A DNA stretch of 40,178 nucleotides from a virus: the IMG/VR virus record IMGVR_UViG_3300024346_000181, positions 1-40,178 of that record, one strand, 5' to 3'. The notes under the pieces are model-generated. The model searched no databases, had not been told where the DNA came from, and saw only the letters and a list, made by a program, of their open reading frames with translations. The position numbers and the translations under genes are program-made. Of this stretch, positions 31,913 through 37,668 are shown in pieces; the first letter of the stretch is position 1, and each line of letters opens with the position of its first letter.

Positions 31913-32071
31913 TTAAAAGTGATATTTTATGAAATCCATGTTAAACCGTTCCAGGTTTTCCAGGGCCCAGGATTTGGCTTCTTCGTATGTCAGGAAATTT
32001 TTTCTGGTGGTCCTGAATCCTTTCTTTGCGTCCATGTATTCAATGAAGCATTCATAAGATGTGACGGTCAT
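31913..32071 (-). CDS. Small unknown protein (52 aa)
   Basis: A short frame reading MTVTSYECFIEYMDAKKGFR then TTRKNFLTYEEAKSWALENL to ...KYHF. Its ATG is 9 bases after CACAGTCAAAA, although no promoter cassette is present; a 10-bp hairpin lies between it and the upstream stop. This conserved placement is good evidence that the gene is translated. The charged, aromatic composition suggests a small soluble protein; no family known. Confidence 0.62.
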   Translation of the reverse strand: MTVTSYECFIEYMDAKKGFRTTRKNFLTYEEAKSWALENLERFNMDFIKYHF

Positions 32072-32080
32072 GGTTTGTGG

Positions 32081-32129
32081 TTTTGACTGTGAAGTAAGAC
32101 CACCACCCCAGATGATCCAGGGTGGTGGT
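32081..32129 (-). promoter_or_regulatory. Start-associated element and hairpin without promoter
   Basis: A 10-bp perfect stem (ACCACCACCC/GGGTGGTGGT at 32099-32129) is followed by CACAGTCAAAA at 32081-32091 and the ATG at 32071. No -7 box or operator is present, so the element works independently of the promoter and is probably read through from the upstream gene. Confidence 0.65.
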
Positions 32130-32137
32130 GTTCGGTT

Positions 32138-32377
32138 TTATTTGCTTGCGTAGACTTCAGGAAACAGTTCACGCATCTTGATATTTTTGGCTTTGTCCCA
32201 GCCCTTCAGCCAGGCATCCAGGATTTCCACTGTGGAAGGTTCCCCGGCTGGTGTTTGGCCTATTTGCCTTCCTTCAATCATTGGAAACCAGCTGGAATCC
32301 TGGGCTGGGACCCGGTTTTTCCCGTTTTCGTGTGCGATCATTCCCAGGGTTTCAGCAATAATGGTACAAGCTTTCAT
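32138..32377 (-). CDS. Small unknown protein behind a cassette promoter (79 aa)
   Basis: The start at 32377 (MKACTIIAETLGMIA) is chosen because longer frames translate the promoter cassette itself. The protein has helical and Pro/Gly-containing parts (QIGQTPAGEPSTVEILDAWL, KGWDKAKNIKMRELFPEVYA). It lies 10 bases behind CACAGTCAAAA. No domain recognised. Confidence 0.64.
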   Translation of the reverse strand: MKACTIIAETLGMIAHENGKNRVPAQDSSWFPMIEGRQIGQTPAGEPSTVEILDAWLKGWDKAKNIKMRELFPEVYASK

Positions 32378-32387
32378 AATTCTTTGA

Positions 32388-32467
32388 TTTTGACTGTGTG
32401 AAGAAGCGCTTCCCGCTTCCGATGTTTCAAAGATAGTCCTTTCCACTTTACTGTCCAAACTTTTTGG
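32388..32467 (-). promoter_or_regulatory. Cassette promoter g (gene at 32377)
   Basis: Operator CCAAAAAGTTTGG at 32455-32467 (type 2, covaried arms; TTTG of the inner arm is an exact -33 box), -7 box TATCTTTG at 32428-32435, hairpin at 32403-32419, CACAGTCAAAA at 32388-32398. Confidence 0.83.
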
Positions 32468-32489
32468 CAAATGATTTGAAAATAATGTG

Positions 32490-32526
32490 AAAAAAAACCA
32501 GCCCAGGTGTTTTGGTCCTGGGCTGG
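32490..32526 (-). terminator. Rho-independent terminator
   Basis: The minus-strand stem CCAGCCCAGG/CCTGGGCTGG (10 bp, 9-base loop) is followed by TTTTTTTTC. It lies after the stop at 32536. Confidence 0.88.
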
Positions 32527-32535
32527 GGGTCTTTA

Positions 32536-32985
32536 TTAGATGGCTTTTCTAGTGTTCAGACCCTGCTGTGAAAAAATGTTCTTCACCCACATGGTGGCAA
32601 ATGATTTATTTGCTGACATGGCCCTTGGGTAATACTTCAGACTGGTGAACCTGTTCAGGTCCATGTCTGCTTTACTGATGCTAGGCATATAAAGATTTCC
32701 CTGCTGGAAGTGAACCGGAGTCACCCAGAACATTTCCTTTTCCAGGCCCTGAACATTTACCAGAAATTCCATATCTGGGTCAGGCACCAGGTCCCCGTTT
32801 TGCTCGTAATAGTGGGAAACGCTGAAGTGAATGAAAGTCGATCCTTCACCCAGGATTTCCACATGGGCTGGCATGAATGACCCTTCTGTGTTGTCGATCT
32901 TAATTGACCCACCAGCCGCCTGGGCCATCTTCATCAGGTAGGTGAATTTTTTTGCTGCTGTTTTTGATACTGAAAGACTTGCCAT
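32536..32985 (-). CDS. Unknown accessory protein behind a cassette promoter (149 aa)
   Basis: The start at 32985 (MASLSVSKTAAKKF) is chosen because a longer frame would translate the cassette. The body is a soluble alpha/beta protein (FTYLMKMAQAAGGSIKIDNT, FIHFSVSHYYEQNGDLVPDP, FLVNVQGLEKEMFWVTPVHF) with a basic C-terminus (RAMSANKSFATMWVKNIF). It has its own promoter and its own terminator. No domain recognised. Confidence 0.66.
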   Translation of the reverse strand: MASLSVSKTAAKKFTYLMKMAQAAGGSIKIDNTEGSFMPAHVEILGEGSTFIHFSVSHYYEQNGDLVPDPDMEFLVNVQGLEKEMFWVTPVHFQQGNLYMPSISKADMDLNRFTSLKYYPRAMSANKSFATMWVKNIFSQQGLNTRKAI

Positions 32986-32994
32986 GATTTTTGG

Positions 32995-33075
32995 TTTTGA
33001 CTGTGATGGAAAAGCTTCGTGCCCTTCCGATGTTTCAAAGATAACACCTTTCAAGTTCCTGTCCAAACTTTTTGG
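32995..33075 (-). promoter_or_regulatory. Cassette promoter f (gene at 32985)
   Basis: Operator CCAAAAAGTTTGG at 33063-33075 (type 2), -7 box TATCTTTG at 33036-33043, leader hairpin with arms GGAAGGGC and GCTTTTCC at 33008-33028, CACAGTCAAAA at 32995-33005. Confidence 0.83.
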
Positions 33076-33096
33076 CAATTGATTTGAAAGAAATGC

Positions 33097-33130
33097 AAAA
33101 AAAAAGTCACCCCAGGGTTTCCAGGGTGAC
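33097..33130 (-). terminator. Rho-independent terminator
   Basis: Minus-strand GTCACCC pairs with GGGTGAC, with a U-tract of nine T after it. It lies after the stop at 33155. Stop and terminator are joined by AGAACTAATGTTTT, shared with the gene at 34805. Confidence 0.82.
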
Positions 33131-33154
33131 CAAATCAGTCAAAACATTAGTTCT

Positions 33155-33547
33155 TTACGGTTTTTTGATTTGGCTGTGAAATCTATCGTCAGCTATGGCT
33201 TCTTTAGGAATAGGCTTCCACCGTTCAAATGTGTCTATATCTGATGTTCCATGAATCCAGGTTTGACCAATTCCGTGTTCAGGTAACAAAATTTGAATAA
33301 AGTATCCTTTTTTGAATCCATGATTGCATTCGTATAGAATGGCCTGACCTGGTTCTGGGACCTTTTCAGTCAGCAAAAAAGATTTTGGTGGGGCTTCCAG
33401 CTGTTTTATCAATTGGTCAGCCAGGGCCACGGCTGTTTCTGTGGCTGTTTCTAAATCAGTATTAGTCCATTCCTTTAATGGCCACGTTCCACAAAGACCC
33501 TGCAAAGCTAGGCCAGCATAATATTCACGAAGTGTCATATCCTTCAT
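33155..33547 (-). CDS. Unknown accessory protein (130 aa)
   Basis: The start at 33547 (MKDMTLREYYAG) is preferred over an upstream GTG because the longer frame would run into the upstream hairpin. The N-terminal half (ALQGLCGTWPLKEWTNTDLE, TATETAVALADQLIKQLEAP) is helical, and later HGFKKGYFIQILLPEHGIGQ and TWIHGTSDIDTFERWKPIPK are beta-rich. The leader lacks CACAGTCAAAA but has a 10-bp stem immediately before. No domain recognised. Confidence 0.65.
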   Translation of the reverse strand: MKDMTLREYYAGLALQGLCGTWPLKEWTNTDLETATETAVALADQLIKQLEAPPKSFLLTEKVPEPGQAILYECNHGFKKGYFIQILLPEHGIGQTWIHGTSDIDTFERWKPIPKEAIADDRFHSQIKKP

Positions 33548-33563
33548 TATTATTGATTTTGTT

Positions 33564-33594
33564 CCCACAGGGCTGTCTGTGTTGGCCCTGTGGG
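33564..33594 (-). other. Post-stop hairpin (CCCACAGGGC/GCCCTGTGGG)
   Basis: A 10-bp perfect stem with an 11-base loop between the coiled-coil gene (stop 33602) and the gene starting at 33547, followed by AACAAAATCAATAATA and ATG. No U-tract. Confidence 0.6.
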
Positions 33595-33601
33595 TTGTTT
33601 T

Positions 33602-34630
33602 TTATTTCTTCAGCCAGGTTCCCTTTGAGATACTGAAGATTTTGGTGTTTTCCAGTGGGTCCTGGTCTGGTTTCGGTTGATCTTCCTTTCCATTCAGGGA
33701 ATTAGCCGCCATTTCCATTAGGCGGGTGGAATTTTTGATTGACACCTTCAGCGCTTTGTTTTCGATCTGGATGGCTTCCAGGGCTGTCTGTTGTGCTGTC
33801 AGGTGTTTGTTTTGATCCCTTAGCGCCTTGTTTTCAGCTTTAAGGGCTGCCAGTTGTTCCTTCAGGGTCTGGTTTTCCACCTGGACGGCTTTCAGGTTTT
33901 CCACCTTTGCCAGAACAGCCAGAAGCTGGCTTTCTACCTGATCCAGAATATTCAGAAGCTGTGGCTTTGTGGCTTCCTGGTGGGCCTGGGCTTCCTGTCT
34001 GTCAATGTCAGCAGCTGTGAAGGTTTCTTCCAGGTTGAAAAATTCAATCATTGAATCCAGTGAATCCTGGTCTTCTAAAGTCTGATAAATTTCTTCCAGG
34101 GCTGCCATGTCTTCCTGAACTTCCACTTGGTGGATCAGTTCATCCTGTTCAGCCCGGTCAGCCTGGGCTTCCCTGGCTGCCACTTTTTCATTCAGCAAGG
34201 TTTCAAAATCTGCATCTTCCTTTTCCTTCTGTGTTGGCTGGCCTTCATTGTTGTTCCCAGTGCTTACAAATTTCTTATCCCATTCGCCCACCTTCAGGTC
34301 CAGATAGTAGGCTGTGTGAAAGTAGTCAGTCATAGAATCTGACTTATCAAACCAGTTCTGGGACTTCATTATGGTGATGATCTTCTGGACATCCTGGAAC
34401 ATTGAAACAGGAAGTCCCTTATTTGAATGTGTGCCATTATAGGTGTTCAGGGTCTTGTAAGATTCTTCACCCAGGAATGCTTCCAGGTTGTACGGTGCCT
34501 GAAGGATAACCACCACCACTTCAGAATTGTGGTTTTTGCGTACGCTGAACTTCCATCCTTCCTTCTTTGAAAATTCTGTGGTCAGTTGCTTTCTGATGCT
34601 TAAAACTTCTTCTTTGGTAATGTAGGCCAT
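33602..34630 (-). CDS. LPD29-like domain plus coiled-coil protein (342 aa)
   Basis: Residues about 1-125 (MAYITKEEVLSIRKQLTTEF, KFSVRKNHNSEVVVVILQAP, SMTDYFHTAYYLDLKVGEWD) match the pattern of LPD29, a large polyvalent protein-associated domain that in phages and plasmids often occurs with anti-restriction or DNA-associated modules (KFSVRxxHSSxVxVxI ... SDxMTDYFxxAYYxxxxxGxWDKxFV). The rest (about 150-310) is a long charged coiled coil (VENLKAVQVENQTLKEQLAA, LKAENKALRDQNKHLTAQQT). It stands behind a cassette promoter with type 3 operator. It might be injected with DNA or act on host defence; this is inference from the domain's usual setting. Confidence 0.72.
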   Translation of the reverse strand: MAYITKEEVLSIRKQLTTEFSKKEGWKFSVRKNHNSEVVVVILQAPYNLEAFLGEESYKTLNTYNGTHSNKGLPVSMFQDVQKIITIMKSQNWFDKSDSMTDYFHTAYYLDLKVGEWDKKFVSTGNNNEGQPTQKEKEDADFETLLNEKVAAREAQADRAEQDELIHQVEVQEDMAALEEIYQTLEDQDSLDSMIEFFNLEETFTAADIDRQEAQAHQEATKPQLLNILDQVESQLLAVLAKVENLKAVQVENQTLKEQLAALKAENKALRDQNKHLTAQQTALEAIQIENKALKVSIKNSTRLMEMAANSLNGKEDQPKPDQDPLENTKIFSISKGTWLKK

Positions 34631-34641
34631 GATGTTTTTTG

Positions 34642-34722
34642 TTTTGACTGTGATGGAAAAGCTTCGTGCCCTTCCGATGATTCAAAGATAATACCTTTCA
34701 AGTTCCCGTCCTAATATTTGGG
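34642..34722 (-). promoter_or_regulatory. Cassette promoter e (gene at 34630)
   Basis: Operator CCCAAATATTAGG at 34710-34722 (type 3), -7 box TATCTTTG at 34683-34690, leader hairpin GGAAGGGC/GCTTTTCC at 34655-34675, CACAGTCAAAA at 34642-34652. Confidence 0.82.
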
Positions 34723-34743
34723 CAACTGATTTAAAAATAATGC

Positions 34744-34777
34744 AAAAAAAAATCCACCCCAGGCTTCCAGGGTGGAT
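34744..34777 (-). terminator. Rho-independent terminator
   Basis: The minus-strand stem ATCCACCC/GGGTGGAT (8 bp) is followed by a run of nine T. It lies after the stop at 34805. Confidence 0.85.
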
Positions 34778-34804
34778 GAATCAGTCAGTAAAAACATTAG
34801 TTCT

Positions 34805-35125
34805 TTATGAAACCACAGGGCTGGTGTCACCTTCCTTCCAGGTGACTGTGGCATGGGTCCATTTGCCGTGAAGAAGAAATTCAACCTTCATGCTGTGGTT
34901 CTTTGAAAAGTCTTCCAGAAGGGCTGTGACTTCATCCAGTTCAGGACCTTCCACCCCCAGTGATGTCACCCCCATTTCCCAGGCCATTTCTTTTGCCTGG
35001 TCCATAGTGTACCCACTAGCGGAAAACCTGGCCAGATAGGAAAGGTAAAAGCACAAACAGCTTTCTGACATCTTGCTGGCTGTCTTGTTGTTGAAACGGT
35101 ATTCTGTGAACTGGTCCATGATCAT
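34805..35125 (-). CDS. Small accessory protein (106 aa)
   Basis: A helical protein with a Cys pair (SESCLCFYLSYLARFSASGY) and segments MDQAKEMAWEMGVTSLGVEG and VEFLLHGKWTHATVTW. The start could be 35125 or the ATG 6 bases further in (35119). It ends in the AGAACTAATGTTTT motif and a strong terminator; the gene upstream is separated by a hairpin in a 52-bp exact repeat. Unknown function. Confidence 0.65.
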   Translation of the reverse strand: MIMDQFTEYRFNNKTASKMSESCLCFYLSYLARFSASGYTMDQAKEMAWEMGVTSLGVEGPELDEVTALLEDFSKNHSMKVEFLLHGKWTHATVTWKEGDTSPVVS

Positions 35126-35130
35126 TCTGG

Positions 35131-35182
35131 TTTTGATGACCCCAGGTGTGATCCCTGGGGCCCGGTGAAGGTTTTAATTCTT
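35131..35182 (-). repeat. 52-bp exact repeat carrying the CCCCAGG hairpin, copy 1
   Basis: Identical to 35411-35462. It includes a hairpin (CCCCAGG/CCTGGGG, 35140-35160) and the conserved leader element ATCAAAA, here with T for the G of CACAGTCAAAA. The unit links the upstream stop to the next start. Confidence 0.8.
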
Positions 35183-35184
35183 GG

Positions 35185-35400
35185 TTATTGGTCTTTGATC
35201 CATTCACAGACTTCTTCACAGACTTCTTCTTCTGTTGGGTCTTCACCATCTTCAATGGCAAAATGGCTGAATGGAAGGAATGCCGCCACAGTGTAGCTGT
35301 CTTTGAATGTCAAAACCTGTCTTTTGTTCATATCCACATGGAATGAAAGACCTTTTTCAGTGTGGATGGTTCCATAAGCGTGGTGTTCAATGCTGGTCAT
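35185..35400 (-). CDS. Small acidic protein (71 aa)
   Basis: A beta-rich core (HTEKGLSFHVDMNKRQVLTF, FLPFSHFAIEDGEDPTEEEV) with an acidic C-terminus containing EEVCEEVCEWIKDQ. The gene is bounded on both sides by the 52-bp repeat. No family recognised; two Cys at the end suggest metal or disulfide chemistry. Confidence 0.62.
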   Translation of the reverse strand: MTSIEHHAYGTIHTEKGLSFHVDMNKRQVLTFKDSYTVAAFLPFSHFAIEDGEDPTEEEVCEEVCEWIKDQ

Positions 35401-35410
35401 AATTTTCTGA

Positions 35411-35462
35411 TTTTGATGACCCCAGGTGTGATCCCTGGGGCCCGGTGAAGGTTTTAATTCTT
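35411..35462 (-). repeat. 52-bp exact repeat carrying the CCCCAGG hairpin, copy 2
   Basis: Identical to 35131-35182. The identity is total across hairpin and flanks, which implies recent duplication or homogenisation. It lies between the genes at 35462-35710 and 35185-35400, and includes the last base of the upstream stop. Confidence 0.8.
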
Positions 35463-35710
35463 TAGCCTAAAGTCTTTAAGGATTTTCCACAATCCCGAAG
35501 AAACAGTTCTGTGGAAGCTTTTGATGAAATCCATTTGATCTTCGCATCCAGTAATATTTCCAGGCTGGCCTTATCCAGATTCCCAACAAACCGGTTTAAT
35601 GCTTTGATCTGTTCACTTTCAGGGTCCACGGTTTCAATTTTCGCGTATGCGTTTCTGATGGCTGAAAGTTCTTCTTCAGTTATGAATGTGATGCTGGTCT
35701 GATTTGCCAT
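35462..35710 (-). CDS. Small accessory protein behind a cassette promoter (82 aa)
   Basis: The start at 35710 (MANQTSITFITEEE) is chosen because a longer frame would translate the cassette. It is helical and charged (AIRNAYAKIETVDPESEQIK, ALNRFVGNLDKASLEILLDA, SKASTELFLRDCGKSLKT). CACAGTCAAAA lies 12 bases upstream. No domain recognised. Confidence 0.64.
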   Translation of the reverse strand: MANQTSITFITEEELSAIRNAYAKIETVDPESEQIKALNRFVGNLDKASLEILLDAKIKWISSKASTELFLRDCGKSLKTLG

Positions 35711-35722
35711 GATATTTATGTG

Positions 35723-35803
35723 TTTTGACTGTGATGGAAAAGCTTCGTGCCCTTCCGATGTTTCAAAGATAATACCTTTCAAGTTCCTGTCCTAATTTTT
35801 AGG
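35723..35803 (-). promoter_or_regulatory. Cassette promoter d (gene at 35710)
   Basis: Operator CCTAAAAATTAGG at 35791-35803 (type 1), -7 box TATCTTTG at 35764-35771, leader hairpin GGAAGGGC/GCTTTTCC at 35736-35756, CACAGTCAAAA at 35723-35733. Confidence 0.83.
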
Positions 35804-35823
35804 CAATTAATTTGAAAATACTT

Positions 35824-36162
35824 TCATCCTGTGCCTGGTCCATGACTTATTTTTTCTATTTCATGGGTGACAATTCCAATTTTGCAAAGGATTTTTATCT
35901 GTGATAAATTGTCTTCATTTACTTCAGTCTTCACCCATTGTCCATCAGTGAAGATCATCACATTATTTCCAACTTTCACCCCCCAGCTTTGGCGGGGAAA
36001 GGTGCTAAACACTTTTTGCCAAAGGTCCCCGGTAGCGTATGCTTTGCCAGCTTTTTCCATTGTTGCAATCTGTGTAAGTAGTCCAGATAAAATTTCTTCA
36101 TCTGTGATCAGGTATGTGGTGGTGTGAACCTGCCACTTCCGTATTTTTTTTATTTCTTCCAT
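35824..36162 (-). CDS. Small accessory protein (112 aa)
   Basis: The start at 36162 (MEEIKKIRKWQVHT) lies 10 bases after CACAGTCAAAA; a longer frame would begin inside that element. The body is alpha/beta (TTTYLITDEEILSGLLTQIA, SWGVKVGNNVMIFTDGQWVK, NLSQIKILCKIGIVTHEIEK). It is directly downstream of the 64-aa gene with no separate promoter. Unknown function. Confidence 0.64.
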   Translation of the reverse strand: MEEIKKIRKWQVHTTTYLITDEEILSGLLTQIATMEKAGKAYATGDLWQKVFSTFPRQSWGVKVGNNVMIFTDGQWVKTEVNEDNLSQIKILCKIGIVTHEIEKISHGPGTG

Positions 36163-36172
36163 GATGGTGTGG

Positions 36173-36183
36173 TTTTGACTGTG
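36173..36183 (-). promoter_or_regulatory. Start-associated element between two genes without promoter
   Basis: CACAGTCAAAA lies in the 23-base gap between the stop at 36186 and the ATG at 36162, showing that the element works inside an operon and belongs to translation or mRNA processing rather than to the promoter. Confidence 0.7.
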
Positions 36184-36185
36184 GT

Positions 36186-36380
36186 TCACAGCTTTGAATT
36201 GTGCAAAGCGATAAATAAAGATTTGAACCTGGGGTCAGCTGTGGAAACCATTTCAGAATAATCTGAATAAATCACTGAACAGTCATTGAATTTTCTTCCG
36301 TCAATGATGGTCTGAATAAGCTGAAGGTTTCCTTCCGTCACTGTTGTCTGTCCGTTTTCTGAAGTTGTTACAATTGCCAT
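36186..36380 (-). CDS. Small accessory protein behind a cassette promoter (64 aa)
   Basis: A short mixed protein (TTSENGQTTVTEGNLQLIQT, CSVIYSDYSEMVSTADPRFK). Start 10 bases after CACAGTCAAAA. Its cassette has the third leader hairpin family. No domain recognised. Confidence 0.64.
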   Translation of the reverse strand: MAIVTTSENGQTTVTEGNLQLIQTIIDGRKFNDCSVIYSDYSEMVSTADPRFKSLFIALHNSKL

Positions 36381-36390
36381 TTTTCTGTGG

Positions 36391-36475
36391 TTTTGACTGT
36401 GTGAAGAAGCGGCTGGTTAGGCCGCTTTGGATGTTCAAAGATAATCATTCCCAGATTGCTGTCCTAATTTTTAGG
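36391..36475 (-). promoter_or_regulatory. Cassette promoter c (gene at 36380)
   Basis: Operator CCTAAAAATTAGG at 36463-36475 (type 1), -7 box TATCTTTG at 36436-36443, leader hairpin with arms AAGCGGC and GCCGCTT and loop CTAACCA at 36407-36427, CACAGTCAAAA at 36391-36401. Confidence 0.82.
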
Positions 36476-36554
36476 CAATTACTTTGAAAGTATTTTTTAC
36501 TTGTGCTGTGGTGGTCCAGGGTGTAATGGCATCCAGTGCCCGTATTAACTCCAT
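36471..36554 (-). CDS. Possible 27-aa peptide ending in the operator
   Basis: An ATG at 36554 follows a GCCCCAGG/CCTGGGGC hairpin (36571-36592) and an A-rich CACTCAAAGACAATAAG leader, the same layout as the other genes. It encodes MELIRALDAITPWTTTAQVK plus seven residues and stops with the TAA inside the CCTAA arm of the operator. It may be a real small peptide or chance. The overlap would let translation disturb operator binding, which is speculative. Confidence 0.35.
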   Translation of the reverse strand: MELIRALDAITPWTTTAQVKNTFKVIA

Positions 36555-36570
36555 CTTATTGTCTTTGAGT

Positions 36571-36592
36571 GCCCCAGGGGTGATCCTGGGGC
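36571..36592 (-). other. Post-stop hairpin (GCCCCAGG/CCTGGGGC)
   Basis: An 8-bp perfect stem with a 6-base loop just after the stop at 36604. No U-tract. Confidence 0.6.
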
Positions 36593-36603
36593 CTGTGACT
36601 GAA

Positions 36604-37128
36604 TTATTTTACCAAATACCTGTAATGTGGCCGCTGAATTGGTCCACTGGCCACAATGGTCCAGGCTGTCACTGTGGTTTCCCCATCAGTGATGGTGATT
36701 TCCAGATTCACATTGAATGAAGCCCGGATGACCTTCATGGTGGAAACCTTCAGCCCTTTTTCTTTCAACCGACCCACCAGTTTGTCCAGCTGGGCTTCCA
36801 GGTTCTTTTCTTCCTTCTTCAGCTGGTCTGAAACATAGTCTTCAGCTGTATTTCTGGAAATGCTGCTGGCTGAAGTCCTGTCTGTGTGGTACTGCCTTGA
36901 TTTTTTTGTGTTGAAGAACCCAGTTGGAAATCCCAGATATTCCCCGCGAACACCTTTTTTCTTCAGTTCTGGGACCAGACCCAGGTATTCACACCATTCC
37001 ACTTCCTTCCAGGTGTTTCTGATGGTCATTTCTTGGTGGACATATTCAGCCCACTGTGCAGCCCTGGCCATATGGGCTTTTCTGATGTCTTCAGTGGCGT
37101 TTTTAATCTGTTCTTTTATCGTTGCCAT
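36604..37128 (-). CDS. Unknown accessory protein (174 aa)
   Basis: The N-terminus is a helical domain (KEQIKNATEDIRKAHMARAA, QWAEYVHQEMTIRNTWKEVE); then KKKGVRGEYLGFPTGFFNTK, a charged coil (AEDYVSDQLKKEEKNLEAQL) and a C-terminal beta segment (VNLEITITDGETTVTAWTIV). It lies behind a cassette promoter and before a GCCCCAGG hairpin. No domain recognised. Confidence 0.66.
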   Translation of the reverse strand: MATIKEQIKNATEDIRKAHMARAAQWAEYVHQEMTIRNTWKEVEWCEYLGLVPELKKKGVRGEYLGFPTGFFNTKKSRQYHTDRTSASSISRNTAEDYVSDQLKKEEKNLEAQLDKLVGRLKEKGLKVSTMKVIRASFNVNLEITITDGETTVTAWTIVASGPIQRPHYRYLVK

Positions 37129-37137
37129 TGCTTTTGG

Positions 37138-37217
37138 TTTTGACTGTGTGAAGAAGCGTTTCCCGCTTCCGATGTTTCAAAGATAATACCCTTTTAGTTC
37201 TTGTCCTAATTTTTAGG
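37138..37217 (-). promoter_or_regulatory. Cassette promoter b (gene at 37128)
   Basis: Operator CCTAAAAATTAGG at 37205-37217 (type 1), -7 box TATCTTTG at 37178-37185, hairpin GAAGCG/CGCTTC with loop GGAAA at 37153-37169, CACAGTCAAAA at 37138-37148. Its upstream flank is a degenerate copy of the terL 3' end. Confidence 0.83.
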
Positions 37218-37273
37218 CAATTACTTTGAAAATAGTTTTCCTTATCCCAGGTCTTCATATCCCTGGGGCCTGT
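37218..37273 (-). repeat. Duplicated terL 3' end forming a hairpin
   Basis: CAGGGATATGAAGACCTGGG followed by ATAAGGAAAACTATTTTCAA resembles the terL end CAGGGATATGAATATCTGGG with ATAAGAAAGTATTTTCAAAG at 37757-37794. In this copy CCCAGG and CCTGGG pair (37246-37251/37262-37267). It lies between the genes at 37281 and 37128, so the promoter cassette was copied with terL flank. Confidence 0.68.
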
Positions 37274-37280
37274 GAATGAA

Positions 37281-37658
37281 TTATTTCTGGCTTGGTAGGA
37301 TGTCACCTTTCATAACCAGGATTCCGGTTCTGGCTAGGTATTCTTTTTCTGAAGGTGTTCTTCCAAATTTGTGTTGCCCTTTTGATATTTCACCCTTGCG
37401 AAAACTGTAATTCACAGAAGTAAATTCAGCCACAGTTTCACTAACAAGTGTAAGCCTATTTAAAAGAAGGAAATTTCCAGCCGTCCTGACAATAAAATAA
37501 ACTGATTCTTCAATCACCAGCCAGTTTACAATTCGGTGATTTTTAGTGGAAAGAAGTTCTTTTTTTAGGGCCAGGTCTGTGGGTGAAAATTCAGCCACAG
37601 TTTTAGGGGCATTTTCCAGGGCTTTGTTTAGGGAAGGATATGAAATGAAAGTGTGCAT
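37281..37658 (-). CDS. Small accessory protein behind a cassette promoter (125 aa)
   Basis: An alpha/beta protein (ALENAPKTVAEFSPTDLALK, HRIVNWLVIEESVYFIVRTA) with a repeated TVAEFSP/TVAEFTS motif and a basic C-terminal half (KGQHKFGRTPSEKEYLARTG). Start 10 bases after CACAGTCAAAA. First gene after terL. No family recognised. Confidence 0.66.
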   Translation of the reverse strand: MHTFISYPSLNKALENAPKTVAEFSPTDLALKKELLSTKNHRIVNWLVIEESVYFIVRTAGNFLLLNRLTLVSETVAEFTSVNYSFRKGEISKGQHKFGRTPSEKEYLARTGILVMKGDILPSQK

Positions 37659-37668
37659 TTTGTTGTTG

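Noticed and set aside
32378-33078. Longer N-termini for genes beginning MPKSLDSKVE or MPKSLDRNLK
   Set aside because: These apparent shared N-termini are translations of the promoter cassette; the real starts lie after CACAGTCAAAA.
37103-37306. Minus-strand frame through promoter cassette b
   Set aside because: It reads through operator, -7 box and leader; its similarity to frame 31149-30859 comes from repeat copies of the cassette, not from a conserved protein.
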